6,544 nucleotides of DNA, taken from the NCBI GenBank assembly GCA_902474645.1, contig CABRWN010000121.1:1-6544 (forward strand), read 5' to 3'. Both the position numbers and the translations under genes were made by a program. Origin of the DNA: an uncultured Collinsella sp. (GTDB lineage Bacteria > Actinomycetota > Coriobacteriia > Coriobacteriales > Coriobacteriaceae). The notes beneath the pieces were generated by a model. The model was not told where the DNA came from. It ran no database searches and saw only the letters and a program-made list of their open reading frames with translations. This document shows, piece by piece, positions 1-5,510 of this stretch (within the stretch, counting starts at the first letter, position 1; each line of letters begins with the position of its first letter).

Positions 1-478
1 CGCCTGCCAGCACGGTGCCGGCGCCGATGTGGCAGTTCTTGCCCACGGTGGCGCGACCGCCCAGCACGGCGCCCATATCGATCATGGAACCCTCGCCGAT
101 AACGGAGCCGATGTTGATGATGGCGCCCATCATGATGACGGCGCGATCGCCGATCTCGACGCGGTCGCGGATGATCGCGCCCGGCTCGATGCGGGCGTTG
201 ATGCCCTTAAGGTCGAGCATGGGCACCGCGGAGTTGCGGCAATCGTTCTCCACGTCGTAGTAATCGATGGAATCGGCGTTGGCATCGAGGATGGCTTTGA
301 GCTCGTCCCAGTCGCCAAAGACGGTCTTGCCGCGGCGACCGCCGTAGACATGTGCGTCGCCCCAGGCTACCTTCATGCCCGGCTTCTCGCGCACATACAG
401 CTTGACAGGCGTCTTTTTGGGCGCGGTGGCGATGTAGTTGATAATCTCCTGGGCATCCATCTCGGCTGCGTTACTCAT
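1..478 (-). CDS. dapH: Tetrahydrodipicolinate N-acetyltransferase DapH (partial; C-terminus lies beyond base 1)
   Basis: This enzyme transfers an acetyl group from acetyl-CoA to tetrahydrodipicolinate, committing the DAP/lysine pathway to its N-acetyl branch in the cytoplasm. The visible 159 residues begin MSNAAEMDAQEIINYIATAP. They match the DapH N-terminal domain, with TPVKLYV at 23-29, VFGDW at 53-57 and the family-typical VENDCRNSAVPMLDL at 76-90. From about residue 98 a left-handed beta-helix of hexapeptide repeats begins (IEPGAIIRD, VEIGDRAVIMMGA, INIGSVIGEG, GGRATVGKNCHIGAGTVLAG). The family is about 235 residues long, so roughly a third is cut off by the window edge. The ATG at 478 is preceded by AAAGGAG (488-494) at good spacing; the in-frame Met7 is a weaker alternative. 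The gene follows dapB by 39 bases and is probably the fourth cistron of the riboswitch-led operon. Succinyltransferase DapD is excluded by the close match to the DapH type. I am sure of the identity. Confidence 0.95.
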   Translation of the reverse strand, partial: MSNAAEMDAQEIINYIATAPKKTPVKLYVREKPGMKVAWGDAHVYGGRRGKTVFGDWDELKAILDANADSIDYYDVENDCRNSAVPMLDLKGINARIEPGAIIRDRVEIGDRAVIMMGAIINIGSVIGEGSMIDMGAVLGGRATVGKNCHIGAGTVLAG

Positions 479-517
479 ATGCTGTTTCTCCTTTGCGTTG
501 ATACGGTTGATAGCTGG

Positions 518-1258
518 TTAGGCAAACATGACCTGGTCGAAGGTGTAGAAGCCGGGTTCGCGGGCGACGAGCTTCTGCGCGGCTGCCAGGGCGCCGTTGA
601 CAAAGATCTGACGGCTCGTGGCGCGGTGGGTGAGCGTGACCTCCTCGTCCTGGCCAAAGAAACTCACCTCGTGCACGCCGGCGACGGTGCCGCCGCGCAG
701 CGAGTGCATACCGATTTCCTTGGAGTCGCGCGCGCCGCACATGCCCTCGCGACCGTAGACGGGGTGGTAGCCTGCTTCGGGCTCGGCCTCGACTATGGCG
801 TCGAGCAGCAGCTTGGCGGTGCCGCTGGGGGCGTCGACCTTTTGGTTGTGGTGAGTCTCGACAATCTCGCAGTCAAAGCCGGGCAGCTCACGCGTGGCCT
901 GGGCCACTAGATGACGCAGGGCTGCGATGCCGATGGAGTAATTGCCCGAGTGCATAACGCGGGTGTTCTGGCCCAGCTCACGCAGACGGTCCATCTGCTC
1001 GGGGGTGTAGCCTGTGGTGCCCGAGACCAACGCCGCGCCCGTGCGCTCGACATAGGCGACGACGGCATCGAAGGTCACGACGTTCGAGAAGTCGATAATC
1101 ACATCGGCAGCCGGTGCGTTCTCGAGCTCGCTCAAATCGAAGCCAATCTGGGCCACGATATCAAAAACGGGCTGCCCGGCGGCATCGACAATGCTTTCGG
1201 CGGTGGTGCGGATGAGCGAGCCCATGCGGCCCGTTCCCATAATGACGGTCTTAATCAA
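518..1258 (-). CDS. dapB: 4-hydroxy-tetrahydrodipicolinate reductase DapB
   Basis: DapB reduces the product of DapA with NAD(P)H to give tetrahydrodipicolinate, the substrate of the DapH encoded just downstream. The 246 residues are close to family length. The N-terminal Rossmann fold shows GTGRMG at 8-13, followed by VIIDFS at 53-58 and SGTTG at 79-83. The family signature ETHHNQKVDAPSGTA spans 134-148. His136 and Lys140 correspond to the catalytic His and Lys of E. coli DapB (His159 and Lys163). IGMHSLRGG at 182-190 and HEV at 196-198 are also typical. The start is a TTG at 1258, chosen because the first beta strand (IKTVIMGTG) needs it; the next Met would cut into the strand. An AAGGGAG site (1268-1274) lies nine bases upstream, inside the end of dapA. 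The first eight bases overlap the dapA end, which points to translational coupling. The stop is TAA at 520-518. Confidence 0.96.
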   Translation of the reverse strand: MIKTVIMGTGRMGSLIRTTAESIVDAAGQPVFDIVAQIGFDLSELENAPAADVIIDFSNVVTFDAVVAYVERTGAALVSGTTGYTPEQMDRLRELGQNTRVMHSGNYSIGIAALRHLVAQATRELPGFDCEIVETHHNQKVDAPSGTAKLLLDAIVEAEPEAGYHPVYGREGMCGARDSKEIGMHSLRGGTVAGVHEVSFFGQDEEVTLTHRATSRQIFVNGALAAAQKLVAREPGFYTFDQVMFA

Positions 1259-2141
1259 GCAGACCAGCTCCCTTCAGAGCATCGGTAAGTGCGGATCGCG
1301 TGTCGTCTGCCATGGGGCACAGCGGCATACGGTAGTTTGCCTCGATCATGCCCATCTGGGCGAGCGCTTCCTTAACGGGGATGGGGTTGACCTCGCTAAA
1401 GAGGGCGTTGATGAGCGGCTGGCCGGCAATCTGGATATCGCGGGCGCGCGCTACGTCGCCGTCCAGATAAGCGCGGCACATGTCGTGTACGAGCTGCGGC
1501 TGCACGTCTGCCCACACGCTGATGGTGCCCGAGGCGCCCAGGCTCATGAGCGGCACGGTAAGCGCGTCCTCGCCCGAGTACATGCGGAAGTCGTCTGACA
1601 GCAGGTGGGCGATCTTGGCCGCGTAGGCGACGTTGCCCGAGGCCTCCTTAATACCCATGATGTTGGGGTGCGCTGCCAGGCGCTCTACGTTGCGCTCGCT
1701 GATACCGCAGCCGCAGCGGCCGGGGATGTTGTACAGGATGCAGGGGATGTCAACGGCATCGGCGACGGTCTTAAAGTGCTGATAGATACCCTCTTCGTTG
1801 GACTTGTTGTAGTAGGGGGTAATGAGCAACAGGCCGTCGGCGCCCAGGCCCTGATAGGTGAGCGACTTGGTGAGCATGGTCTGCGTGGAGTTGGAGCCCG
1901 AGCCGGCGATGACGGGGACGCGTCCTGCAACATGCTTGACCACGGCGGCGACGACGGAGTTGTCCTCGTCATCGGTCATCGTGGCGCTCTCGCCGGTGGT
2001 GCCCAGGGTGAGAATGGCGTCGGTGCCATTTTGCAAGTGGAAATCGATAAGGCGCTCGAGCGCGTCAAAGTCGACACTGCCGTCCTTTTTAAACGGCGTA
2101 ACCAGGGCGACGATTGAGCCCTCGAGATTGCGGATGTCCAT
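1251..2141 (-). CDS. dapA: 4-hydroxy-tetrahydrodipicolinate synthase DapA (second domain of the lysA frame, with its own start)
   Basis: DapA condenses pyruvate with aspartate semialdehyde, the first step dedicated to the lysine/DAP pathway. Read from the internal ATG at 2141 it has 296 residues, the usual length of a free-standing DapA, and starts MDIRNLEGSIVALVTPF as the family does. The TIM-barrel active site is complete: GTTGES at 47-52 (Thr48, Thr49), TPYYNKSNEEG at 108-118 (Tyr111), LYNIPGR at 136-142 (Tyr137, Arg142), and the Schiff-base lysine in GIKEASGN (Lys165). The residue after Arg142 is Cys in GRCGCG, where Thr is usual. A strong AAGGAG (2148-2153) lies six bases before the ATG, so independent initiation is likely even though the lysA frame runs through it. 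The end encodes KGAGLLD and carries the dapB ribosome binding site. The stop TAA (1253-1251) lies inside the dapB start region. Confidence 0.93.
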   Translation of the reverse strand: MDIRNLEGSIVALVTPFKKDGSVDFDALERLIDFHLQNGTDAILTLGTTGESATMTDDEDNSVVAAVVKHVAGRVPVIAGSGSNSTQTMLTKSLTYQGLGADGLLLITPYYNKSNEEGIYQHFKTVADAVDIPCILYNIPGRCGCGISERNVERLAAHPNIMGIKEASGNVAYAAKIAHLLSDDFRMYSGEDALTVPLMSLGASGTISVWADVQPQLVHDMCRAYLDGDVARARDIQIAGQPLINALFSEVNPIPVKEALAQMGMIEANYRMPLCPMADDTRSALTDALKGAGLLD

Positions 2142-3560
2142 GTTCTTCTCCTTCGCCTCCGCGATCTGGATGCGTTTGTTCCATTGAGCTGCGACTGCCA
2201 GGCGCTCGTCTTCGGCGCGACGGCGGGCACTTTCGGCGCGCGACTTGGCCAGCAGCTCTCGGCCGCACGGCAGCACGTCGAGCGTGGCAAAGTAATCGCC
2301 CGGGCGCTCGGCGCGGCGGATGAGGTCGGCCGCGCCATCGGGGCGCAGCAGGACCTCGGCCGAGCGCAGCCGTCCGTTGTAGTTGTAGCCCATGGAGTAG
2401 CCATGCGCACCGGTATCGTGGATTACAAGCAGGTCACCCATGTCGATATGCGGCAGCTTGCGATCGATAGCGAACTTGTCGTTGTTCTCGCATAGGTTGC
2501 CCGTGATGTCATAGGTGTTCGTGACGGGCGCCGTGGCCTTGTCGGCGCCGCCCGGCTGACCCATCACCGTAATGTGGTGGTAGGCGCCATACATGGCAGG
2601 GCGGATCAAATCGACGGCGCTTGCATCGACACCGATATAGTCCTTGTAGATCTGCTTCTCGTGGATAGCCTTGGTGACCAGACAGCCGTAGGGGCCCATC
2701 ATAAAGCGGCCCATCTCAGTGCAGATGGCCACATCGCCCATGCCGGCGGGAACCAGGATCTCGTCGTATGCCGCGTGTACTCCCTCGCCGATGGCGCGAA
2801 TGTCGTTGGCCTGCTGCTCGGGCAGGTAGGGGATGCCGACGCCGCCGGACAGATTGATGAAGGCGACGTGTGCGCCGGTCTCGCGCTCCAGGCGTACAGC
2901 AAGCTCAAAGAGGATACGCGCGAGCTCGGGGTAGTAGTCGTTGGTGACGGTGTTGCTGGCAAGGAATGCGTGGATGCCAAAGTCCTCGGCGCCCTTGGCT
3001 TTGAGCATGCGGAAGGCCTCGAAGAGCTGCTCGGTGGTCATGCCATATTTGGAGTCGCCTGGGTTGTCCATGATGCCGTTGGAGAGCTGGAACAGGCCGC
3101 CTGGATTAAAGCGGCAGCTGACCGTTTTGGGGATGGGTCCCGCAACACGCTCAAAGAACTCGATGTGGCTGATGTCGTCAAAGTTGACGATGGCACCCAG
3201 CTTGTCGGCGAGCTCAAAGTCGGCAGCCGGCGTATCGTTGGACGAGAACATGATGTCGTGTCCCGTGATACCCAGCGAGCGGGCGATCATGAGCTCGGTA
3301 TAGCTCGAGCAATCGCAGCCGCAGCCGTATTCGTTGAGAATGGAGATGAGCGCCGGGTTGGGGTTGGCCTTGACGGCAAAGTATTCCTTAAAGCCCGGGT
3401 TCCATGCAAAGGCGTCGCGCACTTCTTGCATGTTGCGGCGGATGCCCGCCTCGTCGTATAGATGAAATGGCGTGGGGAACTGCTCGACAATATGCTCGAG
3501 TGTCTCCTTGTCCACAAACGGCTGCTTGGCCGCATATGCCTCGTTGGGGGTCAATGCCAT
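1251..3560 (-). CDS. lysA: Diaminopimelate decarboxylase LysA in one continuous frame with DapA (769 residues)
   Basis: Residues 1 to about 428 are LysA, the PLP enzyme that decarboxylates meso-DAP to lysine. Visible features are the PLP lysine in YFAVKANPNP (Lys64), SCRFNPGG at 148-155, GIHAFLASNTVTN at 195-207, the glycine-rich LSGGVGIPY at 237-245, TEMGRFMMGPYG at 281-292, the active-site GNLCENNDKFA (Cys357, Glu358), and GAHGYSMGYNYNGRLRSAEVL at 384-404. This is the subtype with HAFLASNT in place of HIGSQ and GAHG in place of GAYG. LysA would normally end near 430. Here no stop occurs: a charged, Ala/Arg/Glu-rich stretch (about 430-473) runs straight into DapA, whose Met is residue 474. 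The ATG at 3560 has only a weak GAGG (3571-3574). It is the first gene after the lysine riboswitch. Either a bifunctional protein is made, or LysA carries a tail and DapA is also started internally. Domain identities are certain; the protein form is not. Confidence 0.93.
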   Translation of the reverse strand: MALTPNEAYAAKQPFVDKETLEHIVEQFPTPFHLYDEAGIRRNMQEVRDAFAWNPGFKEYFAVKANPNPALISILNEYGCGCDCSSYTELMIARSLGITGHDIMFSSNDTPAADFELADKLGAIVNFDDISHIEFFERVAGPIPKTVSCRFNPGGLFQLSNGIMDNPGDSKYGMTTEQLFEAFRMLKAKGAEDFGIHAFLASNTVTNDYYPELARILFELAVRLERETGAHVAFINLSGGVGIPYLPEQQANDIRAIGEGVHAAYDEILVPAGMGDVAICTEMGRFMMGPYGCLVTKAIHEKQIYKDYIGVDASAVDLIRPAMYGAYHHITVMGQPGGADKATAPVTNTYDITGNLCENNDKFAIDRKLPHIDMGDLLVIHDTGAHGYSMGYNYNGRLRSAEVLLRPDGAADLIRRAERPGDYFATLDVLPCGRELLAKSRAESARRRAEDERLAVAAQWNKRIQIAEAKEKNMDIRNLEGSIVALVTPFKKDGSVDFDALERLIDFHLQNGTDAILTLGTTGESATMTDDEDNSVVAAVVKHVAGRVPVIAGSGSNSTQTMLTKSLTYQGLGADGLLLITPYYNKSNEEGIYQHFKTVADAVDIPCILYNIPGRCGCGISERNVERLAAHPNIMGIKEASGNVAYAAKIAHLLSDDFRMYSGEDALTVPLMSLGASGTISVWADVQPQLVHDMCRAYLDGDVARARDIQIAGQPLINALFSEVNPIPVKEALAQMGMIEANYRMPLCPMADDTRSALTDALKGAGLLD
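1268..1274 (-). promoter_or_regulatory. Ribosome binding site deciding the TTG start of dapB
   Basis: The minus strand reads AAGGGAG nine bases before the TTG at 1258. It lies inside the last codons of dapA (the KGA of KGAGLLD). No ATG lies at a comparable distance, so the site supports the unusual TTG start and coupling of dapB translation to dapA. Confidence 0.8.
2148..2153 (-). promoter_or_regulatory. Internal ribosome binding site for dapA
   Basis: The minus strand reads AAGGAG, six bases before the ATG at 2141. In the long lysA frame these same bases encode the residues EAKEK. Its strength and spacing are better than those of the site in front of lysA itself. It is the main reason to think free DapA is made as well as, or instead of, a LysA-DapA fusion. 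Confidence 0.8.
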
Positions 3561-3570
3561 GTCCCGTAAA

Positions 3571-3638
3571 CCTCGCTATCCAGACGGCGCCATCTGCGCA
3601 TCGAATCCGCATAGCGTGGACCCAATGTCCGGATAGCG
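3571..3638 (-). promoter_or_regulatory. Leader between riboswitch and lysA: candidate translational expression platform
   Basis: Downstream of the aptamer the minus-strand leader has no run of T residues, so an intrinsic terminator is unlikely and control of ribosome access is the better guess. GGATAGCG (3581-3574), touching the weak GAGG of lysA (3574-3571), can pair with two upstream segments. One is CGCTATCC (3638-3631), which includes the 3' strand of aptamer helix P1. The other is CGCTAT (3616-3611). A small hairpin with a GCGC loop can form at 3586-3599. Competition between these pairings could couple lysine binding to lysA initiation. The pairings are seen in the sequence; their use is inferred. 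Confidence 0.45.
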
Positions 3639-3788
3639 CTCCCGCATTGCTGCAGACAGTCCTGTGGGTGTTTCCCACAGGCCCACCAGGTTGTTCGTGC
3701 CCGTAAAACCCAGTTCGGCGGGTTTCGCCTCCCCACGGGGTCAAAGCCTGCCGGCTCGCCCGCGGCTCTTCGTGCCCGCGCCTCTATC
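3632..3788 (-). promoter_or_regulatory. Lysine riboswitch (L-box) aptamer
   Basis: Read on the minus strand, this 157-base segment has the conserved blocks of the lysine riboswitch in the right order. It opens with GATAGAGGCGCG, then shows GCCGAACTGGG, TGGGCCTGTGGG, CCACAGGACTGTC, and closes with GGAGCGCTATC. Helix P1 is formed by GATAG at the 5' end (3788-3784) with CTATC at the 3' end (3636-3632). Helix P5 is a perfect 8-bp stem, CCTGTGGG and CCCACAGG, around the loop AAACA (3681-3661). P4 can form from GGCG and CGCC around GCCGAA. It sits right before lysA, the gene this class most often controls, so lysine would be expected to lower expression of lysA-dapA-dapB-dapH. It is somewhat short for the class because P2 and P3 are compact. 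The identification rests on remembered consensus blocks; a covariance search would settle it. Confidence 0.92.
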
Positions 3789-3799
3789 AAGTGGTAAAG

Positions 3800-3828
3800 A
3801 CCCTATCACGTTGCACTTTACCAAACAA
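3800..3828 (-). promoter_or_regulatory. Candidate promoter of the lysine operon
   Basis: On the minus strand TTGTTT (3828-3823) is followed after 17 bases by TGATAGGGT, a TAGGGT -10 element (3805-3800) preceded by TG as in extended -10 promoters. The expected start lies about 5-12 bases before the riboswitch begins. Hexamer matches are modest, but the spacing and position fit. It lies back to back with the promoter for the amidohydrolase. Confidence 0.5.
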
Positions 3829-3845
3829 GAGTATTCGTATATAAC
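3817..3845 (+). promoter_or_regulatory. Candidate promoter of the amidohydrolase gene
   Basis: TTTACC (3817-3822) and TATAAC (3840-3845) are separated by 17 bases, giving a good sigma-70-type promoter. The expected transcript starts near 3852, about 87 bases before the ATG at 3939. Its -35 element directly adjoins the -35 of the opposing lysine-operon promoter, so the two probably compete for polymerase or share control. Confidence 0.55.
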
Positions 3846-3938
3846 GTTTAAAAAATGCAGGGATATGCTGGAAACATGTGCGCCACAATCCTGTATCACA
3901 ATAAGTTGCAACAGATGTGCCTCACGAAGGGATCCTCT

Positions 3939-5126
3939 ATGACCGAGCTCCAAGAACTCCGTCGCTATCGCCGCGATCTCCATCGCATTCCGGAGCTCGA
4001 TTTCGATCTTCCGCAAACCATTGCCTATATCGAGGGCGTGCTGGCACCGCTCGCTTGCGAGGTGACCCATCCGTGCCCCAGCTGCGTCTGTGCTTTCTTC
4101 GACGCCGGTGTTGATGCCGCGCATGCCACGGCGATTCGCGCCGATATGGATGCGCTGCCCATCGCGGAAGCGACGGGAGCGGCCTTTGTCTCAACCCATC
4201 CCGGCAAGATGCACGCTTGCGGACATGACGGACACATGGCCATGGCGCTTGCCGCCGCGACGTATGTTGACCGTACGATTCGCGAACAGCCGGGCGCCAT
4301 TAGGCGCAACGTTCTCTTTGTGTTCCAGCCGGCCGAGGAAACGACCGGTGGTGCCAAGACGGTATGCGAGAGTGGTGTGTTCGAGCGCTATGGGGCCGAC
4401 CGCATTTTTGGCTTCCATGTGTGGCCCGATCTGCCTGCCGGCACGTTGGCGAGTTGTTCCGGTCCGCTGCTGGCGCGTTCGAGCGAGACGCATATCCATA
4501 TTCACGGGACGAGCATCCATATCGCTAAGACCTATGGCGTTCCGGTCGAGGAGTCGCACGATGCGGCGCTAGCGGCTGCCAGGTTCTTGGTTGCCGAGCG
4601 CGAACTGATGGATGAGCTGGGTGCCGATGAGCCCTGCATTGGCAAGTTCGGCCTGCTGCAGGCAGGCACCGTCTGCAATGCGGTGGCGGGGGAGGCCCAT
4701 GTTGCTGGTAGCTTGCGCGTGTTTACGGACGCCATGTTCGACCGTGCGCGCGAAGGTGTACGCCGTGTGCTCGACGAGGCGTGCACCGCAACGGGCTGCA
4801 CGTATGACCTCGACTTTGCCGAGGGTTATCCACCGGTCGATAACGACCCCGAGCTGTTTGCCTGCATTGCGCCTGCCTTGTCCGAGCTGCAACTTGTGGA
4901 CGAGCCGCTGCTAATCGCCGAGGATTTCGCGTTCTATCAGCGCCATCTGCCGAGCGTGTTCTTCTTGCTGGGCACGGGCGTGCCAGAGGCGCAAGAAAAC
5001 CCGATCGACGCAGACGGCTGCTCAGCTTATGCGATGAGCGCCCTTCACACCGATACCATGCTCTTTGACGAGGAAATCCTACTCAAAGGCCTCGATGTCT
5101 ACAAACGATTGCTTTTGCTTGACTGA
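3939..5126 (+). CDS. M20D-family amidohydrolase, candidate N-acetyldiaminopimelate deacetylase
   Basis: This is a 395-residue cytoplasmic metallo-amidohydrolase of the family that includes hippurate hydrolases, IAA-amino acid hydrolases and the Bacillus N-acetyl-DAP deacetylase YkuR. It opens with ELRRYRRDLHRIPEL, typical of M20D. Metal-site motifs are RADMDALPI at 67-75, MHACGHDGHM at 91-100 (Cys94, His96), FQPAEE at 129-134 (Glu133, Glu134), GFHVWPDLPAG at 158-168 (His160) and ALHTD at 368-372 (His370). AEDFAFY at 327-333 also fits. The inserted dimerization domain differs from the common GKGGHAAxPH form, reading GTSIHIAKTYG at 190-200, though His194 is kept. I chose the ATG at 3939 because AAGGGA (3927-3932) precedes it; an in-frame ATG at 3855 would add 28 unlike residues. 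The divergent lysine operon contains DapH, whose product needs a deacetylase of this family, so that role is a fair inference. Another N-acyl amino acid hydrolase remains possible. Confidence 0.9.
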   Translation: MTELQELRRYRRDLHRIPELDFDLPQTIAYIEGVLAPLACEVTHPCPSCVCAFFDAGVDAAHATAIRADMDALPIAEATGAAFVSTHPGKMHACGHDGHMAMALAAATYVDRTIREQPGAIRRNVLFVFQPAEETTGGAKTVCESGVFERYGADRIFGFHVWPDLPAGTLASCSGPLLARSSETHIHIHGTSIHIAKTYGVPVEESHDAALAAARFLVAERELMDELGADEPCIGKFGLLQAGTVCNAVAGEAHVAGSLRVFTDAMFDRAREGVRRVLDEACTATGCTYDLDFAEGYPPVDNDPELFACIAPALSELQLVDEPLLIAEDFAFYQRHLPSVFFLLGTGVPEAQENPIDADGCSAYAMSALHTDTMLFDEEILLKGLDVYKRLLLLD

Positions 5127-5140
5127 GGCGCGAAGGACAA

Positions 5141-5164
5141 TTTGTTCTAGAAAACACGAACAAA
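5141..5164. repeat. Inverted repeat upstream of the toxin-antitoxin genes, candidate operator
   Basis: TTTGTTC (5141-5147) and GAACAAA (5158-5164) form perfect 7-bp arms around 10 bases, placed over the -35 region of the TATAAT element. HigA-type antitoxins usually repress their own promoter through such dyads. It could instead be the end of the preceding transcript, but no T-run follows. A second, shorter dyad, ACGTT/AACGT (5205-5217), lies just before higB. Confidence 0.4.
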
Positions 5165-5171
5165 CGTACGA

Positions 5172-5177
5172 TATAAT
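5172..5177 (+). promoter_or_regulatory. Candidate -10 element of the higBA operon
   Basis: A perfect TATAAT lies 52 bases before the higB start, in an A+T-rich gap after the amidohydrolase. I find no good -35 hexamer at 16-18 bases upstream, so the promoter may be weak or depend on another factor. Confidence 0.45.
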
Positions 5178-5228
5178 AGAGATGTAAGTCTATAGAAACG
5201 TTTGACGTTACTAACGTAAGGCGATACT

Positions 5229-5510
5229 ATGATTGCATCGTATAAAGATGAGGATACCGAACGCTTAGCCATGGGTGTGCGGGTCAGGAGGTTCGTGCCC
5301 TTTGAGCGTGTTGCGTTGAGGAAGATTCGCCAACTGCAGGTCTGTGCTTCGCTTGATGATCTACGCGTTCCACCGGGCAACTGCCTGGAAGCTTTGAAGG
5401 GCGATCGTGCCGGTCAATATAGCATCCGTGTTAACGAGCGCTATCGGGTCTGTTTTGAGTGGAGACAGGAGATGGCTTGGAATGTCGAAATCGTCGATTA
5501 TCACAAGTGA
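5229..5510 (+). CDS. higB: HigB/RelE-type toxin (plasmid maintenance killer family)
   Basis: The 93-residue protein matches HigB toxins, which act as ribosome-dependent mRNA endonucleases. After the first strand (MIASYKDEDTERL) comes a helical stretch (about 24-46). The family core follows: VPPGNCLEALKGDRAGQYSI at 47-66, then RVNERYRVCFEW at 67-78, and the C-terminal strand VEIVDYHK. LKGDRAGQYSIRVN with YRVCF is the recognisable RelE-superfamily signature. The length is usual. A short AAGG (5218-5221) precedes the ATG at 5229. Its end overlaps the start of the antitoxin gene by 29 bases, the toxin-first order usual for hig systems. The gene has the same direction as the amidohydrolase but a 102-base gap with its own promoter signals separates them, so it is probably a separate unit. 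Activity is not shown by sequence alone. Confidence 0.87.
   Translation: MIASYKDEDTERLAMGVRVRRFVPFERVALRKIRQLQVCASLDDLRVPPGNCLEALKGDRAGQYSIRVNERYRVCFEWRQEMAWNVEIVDYHK

Noticed and set aside
29..910. Long plus-strand open frame of 293 codons
   Set aside because: It is antisense to dapH and dapB, rich in Val/Asp/Gly/His as mirror frames of G+C-rich genes are, and resembles no family.
2574..3461. Plus-strand open frame of 295 codons
   Set aside because: It is the mirror of lysA, which has a full set of family motifs on the minus strand.
3388..3744. Minus-strand open frame across the riboswitch and lysA start
   Set aside because: It covers a structured RNA and the first part of lysA in another frame; no protein signature.
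3855..3938. Upstream ATG extending the amidohydrolase by 28 residues
   Set aside because: It lies almost at the expected transcript start, has no ribosome binding site and adds sequence unlike the family. The ATG at 3939 has both a site and a normal N-terminus.
5141..5164. Dyad after the amidohydrolase as an intrinsic terminator
   Set aside because: The stem is A+T-rich and is followed by CGTACG and not by a T-run, so an operator role is more likely.
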